From positions 1 to 26,726 of the forward strand of contig MU130043.1 of NCBI GenBank assembly GCA_015039465.1: DNA of 26,726 bases, written 5' to 3'. The position numbers and the translations under genes are program-made. The stretch's first letter is position 1; each line of letters opens with the position of its first letter. The notes beneath the pieces are model-generated. The model had not been told where the DNA came from. It searched no databases and saw only the letters and a program-made list of their open reading frames with translations. This document shows positions 20,424-26,726 of the stretch, piece by piece. The DNA comes from Phlegmacium glaucopus. Taxonomy: Eukaryota; Basidiomycota; Agaricomycetes; Agaricales; Cortinariaceae.

Positions 20424-20550
20424 CTGTCACCAGAAGTGGTAATATTCTGATCAGAACTGGTCAGAACTGGTCAGATTCTGAGCAGATTCTGAGCAGATCT
20501 GATCACCCTAATAAAAATGAAGTAAAATAGTACCTTCTAAATTGATATCA

Positions 20551-20590
<40 letters not shown>
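20424..20590 (-). mobile_element. Array D: inverted copy of array C
   Basis: Reverse complement of 17447-17626, identical by eye in both arms (CTGTCACCAGAAGTGGTAAT and AAATTGATATCAATAAT), with fewer TCTGACCAG/CTGATCAG words and a longer AAT/ATT tract. It abuts array B without spacer, so the two may have moved together. Confidence 0.65.
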
Positions 20591-20595
<5 letters not shown>

Positions 20596-20886
20596 TTACC
20601 TTGATATAAATCTAAGGAGACTGACAGACAAGACAGACTGGAATAATTGATTAGATTCTGAGTTCTTAAGTTCATTATTTATGGGTTGAAATATATTCCA
20701 TGTGGATTCCACATAGATTCCATGGAATATATCCATTCAATATGGATTCCACATGGATTCCATGTGGATTCCATGATGAGGCCAAACATATTCCATATGG
20801 ACTCCACATGGAATGGAGTGGAATCCATGGAATATTTCCATTCCACATGGAATCCATATGGAATAAGGGGGGAGAGTAAAGTATTG
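20591..20886 (-). mobile_element. Array B: inverted near-identical copy of array A, truncating the NACHT gene
   Basis: Reverse complement of 5472-5767, the same 296 bp, with about three visible differences (for example TCCATATTG against TCCATATGG). Its CAATACTTTACTCTCC end joins directly to the minus-strand NACHT coding frame. The frame runs on into the array and appends about 65 repeat-encoded residues (FHMDSMWNGNIPW, WNPHGIHVES) before a stop at 20675. The high identity implies recent movement or gene conversion. Confidence 0.75.
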
Positions 20887-22857
20887 ACAGACACTGAAGT
20901 GCCAAATGCTTATGTGAAATACATGGGTCCAGGTAGTGCTTTGAGGAAAGAATTTGATTACTGATGAAATCATAGAAGGAAGCATGGAATGTTGAGATGG
21001 GCATATCAGAATCTTGAGATGGAATATATATCAAGGAGTGAAGAGAAGAAAGGGCAGCCACCATGTGTTCTATGGGCATATCCATCAAATCACTGATGCC
21101 AGCCATGGAAAGAGGATTATAGACATATACAACAGCTATGAGAACCATGTCTATATTTTTCCTCTCCTTTTTATTTGTAAAGGCATAGGCAGCATCCAAA
21201 ATTCTTTCAAAAAGAATATCCAGTGGATGGGTTACACCAGATGTTGCTTCCAATGACATATTGACCACATCTGAAAGGCACTGAGGCATGCTATAACTGC
21301 CCTTCTGAACAATATATTTGCAGACAGTTGCCGCATAAATGAACAAGGTGCCAGACATATTCACAAGCCTTTCAAGTTCAACTTGAGGAGGCCAATCATG
21401 CCTATTGTGCTTCACTTGGCCAAGTAAGCAAGCTTTAATATAAAGCTCAATATCAGCCTTAACAATCTCCTTTCCAACCTCATGAAGGATGAAGTTGGAA
21501 TGATCCCAAGAATAATCAAAAGTCTCCTTGAGCACAATCTCTGGACGACTAGTGATGAAGAACTTGACTGGAAGAGATTTACTATACTTTGAGATCACAG
21601 AAAGCAACTCAGCCACAAGGGACTGGTCAGAGCACTCATCCAGGGCATCAAGAACAATAACTGGGACCATTCCTCCTCTGATACTATCCTTATATGCAGT
21701 CGGTGGTCTGACCATGAAATTCAGGAATTGTTTGCTAATTCTTCAAGATGTGCAGTCAGTACTTGGATCAGTTTTTACTACATCCAAGATAAGCTGGGGC
21801 AGGGAAGGGAGATACTTGGCCAACTGAAGGGAGATGGTGGGGATGATGCAATGAACATCACTGGTATCAGCCTGGAGATGAGAAGAGAAGAAGGTACCAC
21901 CAAGGGAACCATTTTCACAGAGCATTTCACTGAAAGAGTAAGCAATTGTTGTTTTGCCGGTTCCAGCCATCCCGTTGAGCCAGTATACCTTTGTGGTCAT
22001 ATCATCACTGGCCCACACTCGCAGTGAATTGAGGATGACCTTGCGAGTGTTCTCCGTACATGTGTTGCGTGTGCTGCATCGTATTCTGCAAACTGGGCAC
22101 GTGGCAAGAGCTTCTCATGTAGTAGTGCATCCTATGAACTAGCATTCAGCACAGATCATCTGACTCCAAAAATTACATCGCTCACTATGACTCGAGAGTT
22201 CAATTGTTCATCTCCATCAGCATTGGATGACACATGCATGTGGATCTGAGTGATCTGACACGATGATAGAACTGTCAGTGCACAGATTGGTTTTTGTTTA
22301 GATAGAATGATGCTTACATTATTGGCCATGTTAATCATTGAGTTATGCAGGCGTACATCGTGAGCACCTTGGAAGGCAGACATTGGACTACAGATGTTTG
22401 GAGCCATGTACTAATTGAGGCGCCATTAATAATGACAGTCGTGAACGCAACACGGACGCTGACCGTAGATGGAGTTTCTGGTCCTAGGCTACTAGCAAAA
22501 CCAGGTTGCCTGGGCGCGAGAACCATCAATGCTGAAACTGGTACGGAATTTGGGAGAGACACTGTGTCTGCTTCCGTGGTCACCGATGTAGCAGCGTGAT
22601 CGATGCTGACCACAGGGACCATTCAAGCAGCAGGTGGCTTAAAAGAATGAGCAGATTAAGTAAACAATCAAGCAAATAGGGAATTCTGCTGCTCACCTTG
22701 TTCCAGCATCTGTTGTTGTCATACAATTATCAGAGGTTGGATCCATGCTGATTGACAATGGTGTGGGCGGGTGTGACAAAGGAACAGGAGAAGATAACTT
22801 CCCCTTGACATATCGAATAGCTTTGGTTATGCGATTGTTCTTAGATGGGTCTTTCAC
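20887..22857 (-). pseudogene. NLR-type NACHT NTPase gene, frameshifted, with in-frame stop and 3' truncation
   Basis: On the minus strand the N-terminal exon (22857-22697: DPSKNNRITKAIRYVKGKL) ends at a GTGAGC donor. The next (from 22605) carries SIDHAATSVTTEADTVSLP. After a frame change comes MSAFQGAHDVRLHNSMINMA, a 54-nt intron (22136-22189) and DALLHEKLLPRAQFAEYD. Another frame change near 22065 leads to Walker A GMAGTGKTT in KVYWLNGMAGTGKTTIAYSF. A TGA at 21743-21745 interrupts the frame before ISKQFLNFMVRPPTAYKD. Walker B is VIVLDALDECSD, followed by the sensor-like FFITSRPE and helical NACHT-associated repeats (GTLFIYAATVCKYI, TFHASFYDFI). Fungal NACHT proteins are signal-sensing NTPases with C-terminal repeats. 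Here any such repeat domain is lost because array B cuts the frame at LALQCLS. N-terminal exon assignments are less certain than the NACHT core. Confidence 0.75.
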
Positions 22858-23183
22858 TCAACATGATGATGATGGTCAAGAGAGAGCTCCGTGGTGTTCC
22901 CACGGCAAAGCCTGACAACTCAGGGCACTGAGAGGATTTACCTGGATCTCACGTGCGTGATCAAGAAGCTGCCGTAGCTCAATAGTAGCAGTCAAACATC
23001 AAGATTCAAGGATGATTCAGATGGCGGATTCAGCAAGGATTAAACTCTGATTCTCATCAGTGAATTGTCGCTGAATTGTCTCTGAATCACTAAGTCACTC
23101 TGACCGTCAACCTTTTCTGCTGCGATTAATACAACGATTCATTATCAATTCTACTTAGATACTAGAATACACATAATTATGAT
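22858..23183. other. Spacer between divergent NACHT and Harbinger genes, with GATTCAG word cluster
   Basis: 22900-22985 may contain a further N-terminal NACHT exon on the minus strand (IELRQLLDHA before a GTGAGA donor). 23000-23090 holds GATTCAG words on one side and CTGAATT/CTGAATC on the other around ACTCTGATTCTCATCAGTGA. This could be the 5' terminal region of the Harbinger element. No 3-bp target duplication could be identified. Confidence 0.35.
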
Positions 23184-23815
23184 ATGGTGTCTCCCATCAC
23201 AACCACCATGGCCAAGCTTCCCCGGCGCAATGCTCGAGCAAAGACACTCGTGCGGCTATACACCAAGCTGCAGCGAGAATATTTACATCGTAAACGCCAT
23301 CACATCTTGAGACTCAAAAGGTCATACCGTCTGCTCCAAATTCCATCAACAGGTAATCTCAGGCTGTCATTGAGCTCACTATCATCCCTATCTTCCAACG
23401 ATGCTTCAACTCCAAGTCTGAGTAGCCTGGGTGTAGAGTCTGAGTCTGGAGATATCACAGAGGATGAAGACACAGCCAGCAACGACTCTTGGGCTGATGT
23501 TTTGGGATTGGATTGGCAGGGAAGAGATATGCTAGGTTCTGACACCTCACTCGACTCTGAATTTGGCATCGACTACAACTCAGATGTTTCTGAGCTCATT
23601 TCACAAGGCAACCATGACTCCGGTTTGTATTCTGGCTCTTCCAGATATGGGGGTGATGCGGAATCAAGTTTCAAAAGTGATATGTTGGAGGTGTCAGAAG
23701 ATGAAGATGTAGACTCGGATGAGGAGCCTAGTGGTGACCGTTGGGCACGGTTGAGGAGATGGGTGCATCAGAACATCCAAGAAATGTATGCAAGCCGCTA
23801 TGAGATGTCGTGCGG

Positions 23816-25384
23816 TGATATGATTGAATTTGCTTTGTTTGGAAATCAAAGGATTACCGTTTTAAGGAATTTGTCTACAACAAATCCAGAAACCAATAAC
23901 TTTTAATGACCAACAAACTCTGTTTTTGTGCAAGTTGGGGTTTCCTTGAAAGTATAACCAGTATACTCTTGAATAAAACAACAATACACTTTTAAAGTCC
24001 AAATGTTCTAGACTATGATTCAAGTTTTAAAGTCCAAATTTCTCTAGACTATGATTCTGATAACAAGTTTATAGTCCAATTTCTTAGACTATTATATAGT
24101 GCTTTTTGATAGAACAAAGGCAAGTCCCTATAGAATTTAATATCCTTTGTCTATATGATAACCAATTTGGGTAATACAAAGACAAGCCCCTTTAGGGATT
24201 AATATTCTTTGACTATCCACAACAAATGATTTAAAGTCCCTGAGGCAGACTGTGAGACAGCTTTATAGTACAAGGATTTCTCCTCAGACTCTGACAAAGG
24301 ATTTAATATCCTTGCTTCCAAGACAAGTCCCTATAGAATTTAATATTCTTGGTTTAAACAGAACAAAGGTAAGCCCCTTTAGGATTTAATACCCTTTGAA
24401 CTGAGTGAAGCAAAGCAAGTCCACTTGTAATTCCAATTCTAACTTGTGCCAATTCAGAGCGCTGAAACTTGGGAAAGAAAGGAAGAGTGCAAATTCACTA
24501 ATTTTACTGGTGCTTTCTAGCTACTTTTATACATAAATGAGAAACAAAATTAGGTAAGAGTCTGTGATGTCATGTCTATGTTTTATGATTACTGATGCTA
24601 TTTTATGATGTCATGTCTTGTTTTTGATGATAATCTTGTCTTGTTTTATGATGTCATGTCTTGTTTCTAGATGACTGATCTTGTTTTATGATGTCATGTC
24701 TTGTTTCTAGATGACTGATCATTGTTTTATGATGTCATGTCTTGTTTCTAGATGAATCCTTGTTTTATGATGTCATGTCTTGTTTTATGATGTCATGTCT
24801 TGTTTCTAGATGACTGATCATTGTTTTATGATGTCATGTCTTGTTTCTAGATGACTGAGCATTGTTTTATGATGTCATGTGTTTCTAATGATGAGCATTG
24901 TTTTATGATGTCATATGTTTCATAATGTCACAAAATGTCACAAAATGTTATCACATGATGTCACATGATGTCACATGATATCACATGCTTCATTATTAGG
25001 ACCTTTTATTGATATTTGACTTACTGATGTTATCCTTAGGACTTGTATAACAATCCTTCATAGTTGTAGACTTTGATAGTTACTTTAGATTGCAAGTAGT
25101 TCATTTGACCATTATGGATTTTGTATGGTTAGAGTCTGAACTTTTTGTAGTGTTGTTTAACAGTATGATAAATAGATCAATTCAGATCATAGTTATCTGC
25201 TGCTTTAACATTTATTACTATGCAATTTCCAGTTTAATCAACAAGTGTAGTCAACACTTTTGACCCTTACAGTATCAATTTGTAGATTAATTCATGGTTG
25301 GGTTATTGATCTTGTTGATTCAATTGAAGAATAATATTATGAAAAATTGAATAATCCATAGGTATTCAACTTTCAGTCCTATCA
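23816..25384 (-). mobile_element. Solo LTR of TGAT...ATCA family inserted in the Harbinger gene (TSD GCGG)
   Basis: The 1569-bp AT-rich unit starts TGATATGATTGAATTTGC and ends TTTCAGTCCTATCA. GCGG lies on both sides (23812-23815 and 25385-25388). Removing the unit and one GCGG joins the transposase frame at SCGEIPRGPS. The + strand matches the reverse complement of the 12487-13792 LTR at GCAAGTTGGGGTTTCC, GAAAGTATAACC, GGGAAAGAAAGGA and TTTTATACAT, so it lies in the opposite orientation. The 5' third contains repeated blocks AAAGTCC...CTAGACTATG and AGTCCCTATAGAATTTAATAT (23990-24400). Confidence 0.75.
24565..24990. repeat. Tandem ATGATGTCATGTCTTGTTT repeats within the LTR
   Basis: At least eight copies of TTTTATGATGTCATGTCTTG occur, alternating with TTTCTAGATGACTGATCATTG in a roughly 40-bp unit, with decay to CACATGATGTCA words at the right end. 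ATGATGTCAT is partly self-complementary. The array accounts for much of the length excess of this LTR over the one at 12487. Confidence 0.75.
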
Positions 25385-26633
25385 GCGGTGAAATTCCTCG
25401 GGGTCCATCTCGAATGCACCATGTCCTTTTCACACTAAAATTAGCTCGTCCTGACCAGTTCCGTGAAGAGCTTCGTGTCACCCCTCTCACCTTCGATGTC
25501 CTTGCAACAAAGCTTCAAGATGACATTGTCTTCGGGAACAACTCGAGCTGTCCCCAAATGCCTGTGGAAGAGCAGTTGGCCATCACCCTCTTCCGCTTTG
25601 GTCACGATGGAAATGCTGCAAGCCTTCAGGGGGTTGCAAATTGGGTGGGTATTGGAAAAGGAACTGTATTGTTGGTGACCTATTGAGTGATGACTGCAAT
25701 CCTTCCGCGAGAATTTATGGACCAAGCAGTACGCTTTCCCAATGCTGAAGAGAAGGAAGTGGCCAAGAAATGGGTTCATCAACATTCATGTAAGGCCTGG
25801 CGTAACGGATGGTGTCTGGTTGATGGGACTCTGGTGCCCCTGGCAGAGCAACCGCATTGGTTTGGAGAGAGTTATTTTGATCGGAAAAATCAATATTCAT
25901 TAAACATTCAAGTATGTCTTCGCCTCACATCCCAATATTTATTTAATTTGTCTTGAAGGTTGTTTCATTGCCCAATCTCCGGATCGTAGATTTCTCTTAT
26001 GGCCACACTGGCAGTACTCATGATGCAACAGCTTGGACTCAAACACATCTAGCAAAAGAGCATCACAATTTGATGGAACATGGTGAATGGGTATGGGCCG
26101 ACTCTGCATATCCTGTACGTATGATCTTCCTACCTGGACCATTATTTACAGCTTTTCTTTCTTCCAAGGTTGATGTCTGGATTGTCTCACCTTACAAGAA
26201 ACCAGAACAGAATCTCCCTGACAACGAAGAGTTCAACAAATATGTGTCAAGGGTGTGCATACGATCTGAACATGCAATCAGATTCCTCAAGGGCCGCTTC
26301 CATTCACTCAAGAACCTATGTCTCAATATTAGTAATAAGAAGAGCCATATTCTCGCAACTTATTGGGTTGCCGCATGCATTGGAGTCCATGCATTTGCAA
26401 TGCAATGTGAGGAGAATGAACGGCACCTTGATGACTCTGATCTCTCATCTCCTGAGGATCCATTCATCGTTGAGGGTTTATCTTCGTCATCTGATTCCGA
26501 TATTGCAACAACCATTGCTCCCCCATGAATTAATACCCGCACCAATCATCTCCAAGCTGGCAAAGCTCATCGTGACAACCTCAAGGAACAATTGTTCCGC
26601 TCCAAGGCCTGTCAGGTCCACCGTCGTATACAT

Positions 26634-26726
26634 AGTGATGTGCCGGCTTGGCCTGGAAGCCAGAAGCCAGGCCAAGCCAAGCAAAATAGGCCAGGCCAAA
26701 GCCAAGCCATGAGCTTGGCTTACCTT
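26634..26726. mobile_element. Start of a GGCTTGGCC / GGCCAAGCC word array, cut by window end
   Basis: From TAGTGATGTGCCGGCTTGGC the sequence is made of GGCCTGG, CCAGGCCAAGCC and AAGCCAAGC words to the last base. A TAGTG start followed by repeated subterminal GC-rich words is the pattern of hAT-type element ends. It lies within or at the 3' end of the Harbinger gene. The right end is outside the window. Confidence 0.45.

Larger units (their letters stand above)
23184..26620 (+). pseudogene. PIF/Harbinger-type DDE transposase, split by an LTR, with in-frame TGA codons
   Basis: The N-terminal exon (ATG at 23184, or 23208) encodes a basic Arg/Lys head, a long Ser/Asp/Glu-rich acidic stretch and RLRRWVHQNIQEMYASRYEM. 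An LTR interrupts it at 23816. It resumes at 25389 with EIPRGPSRMHHVLFTLKLAR. The DDE_Tnp_4-type core follows: helix-turn-helix region (MPVEEQLAITLFRF, VANWVGIGKGTVLLV), first Asp in GWCLVDGTLVPL, an intron at 25912-25958 after NQYSLNIQ, YGHTGSTHDATAW, the second Asp in WVWADSAYP, and the Glu in CIRSEHAIRFLKGRFHSL. TGA at 25684-25686 and at 26526-26528 interrupt an otherwise open frame that continues to QAGKAHRDNLKEQLFRSK. CGA would restore both. The catalytic triad itself is intact. A word array begins at about 26634 and ends the similarity. Confidence 0.8.

Noticed and set aside
22972..23010. GCCGTAGCTCAATAGTAG looks like the 5' arm of a tRNA
   Set aside because: No matching acceptor, anticodon or T arm follows within 90 bases. 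The segment reads as a possible NACHT exon on the other strand.
24565..24990. CRISPR-like array
   Set aside because: The units are continuous tandem repeats without unique spacers, inside an LTR, in a eukaryotic context.

Overview
The window looks like a transposon-rich stretch of a filamentous basidiomycete genome, probably an agaricomycete. Introns are short (47-115 nt, GTAAGT/GTGAGT-type donors). The recognisable families are ones that are common in mushroom genomes: fungal APH-like phosphotransferase, NACHT NTPase, crypton-type tyrosine recombinase and PIF/Harbinger transposase. I see no tRNA, rRNA or CRISPR array. The species assignment is inference.

Layout. 1-4.7 kb is a fairly GC-balanced block with three eroded host-type genes: an APH-like phosphotransferase, a GNAT acetyltransferase and a multi-exon RRM protein. 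4.9-8.85 kb is AT-rich and holds a short foldback element, a dense array of ATTCCATGTGGAAT-like words (array A), and relic coding DNA present in several related copies. 8.85-14.3 kb holds two convergent genes that I interpret as one mobile unit: a SAP-like gene on + (9265-11040) and a crypton-like tyrosine recombinase on - (14321-11264). The recombinase gene is split by a 1306-bp LTR with TGAT...ATCA ends and a 4-bp target duplication (CCGT). 14.5-18.6 kb carries a 560-bp solo LTR with a GCATG duplication, a diverged relative of it, an eroded minus-strand coding relic and a second copy of the 6.6-7.3 kb repeat. 17.4-20.9 kb is a nest of short elements built from repeated palindromic words (CTGATCAG, GGTCC/GGACTGG, ATTCCATATGGAAT, GGGTACGGG, CAGGACA). 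The last of these, array B, is a 296-bp inverted near-copy of array A and truncates a minus-strand NLR-type NACHT gene (20887-22857). 23.2-26.6 kb is a Harbinger transposase gene, split by a second LTR of the TGAT...ATCA family (23816-25384, TSD GCGG) and carrying in-frame TGA codons. The window ends inside another word array (GGCTTGGCC/GGCCAAGCC).

No recognisable gene here has a clean full-length reading frame. Each has a frameshift, an in-frame stop (several are TGA where CGA would restore the frame), an insertion, or a truncation. The region is best read as a gene graveyard produced by successive insertions. The most unusual signal is the recurrence of one architecture, dense short palindromic words in both orientations, in many families that use different words.
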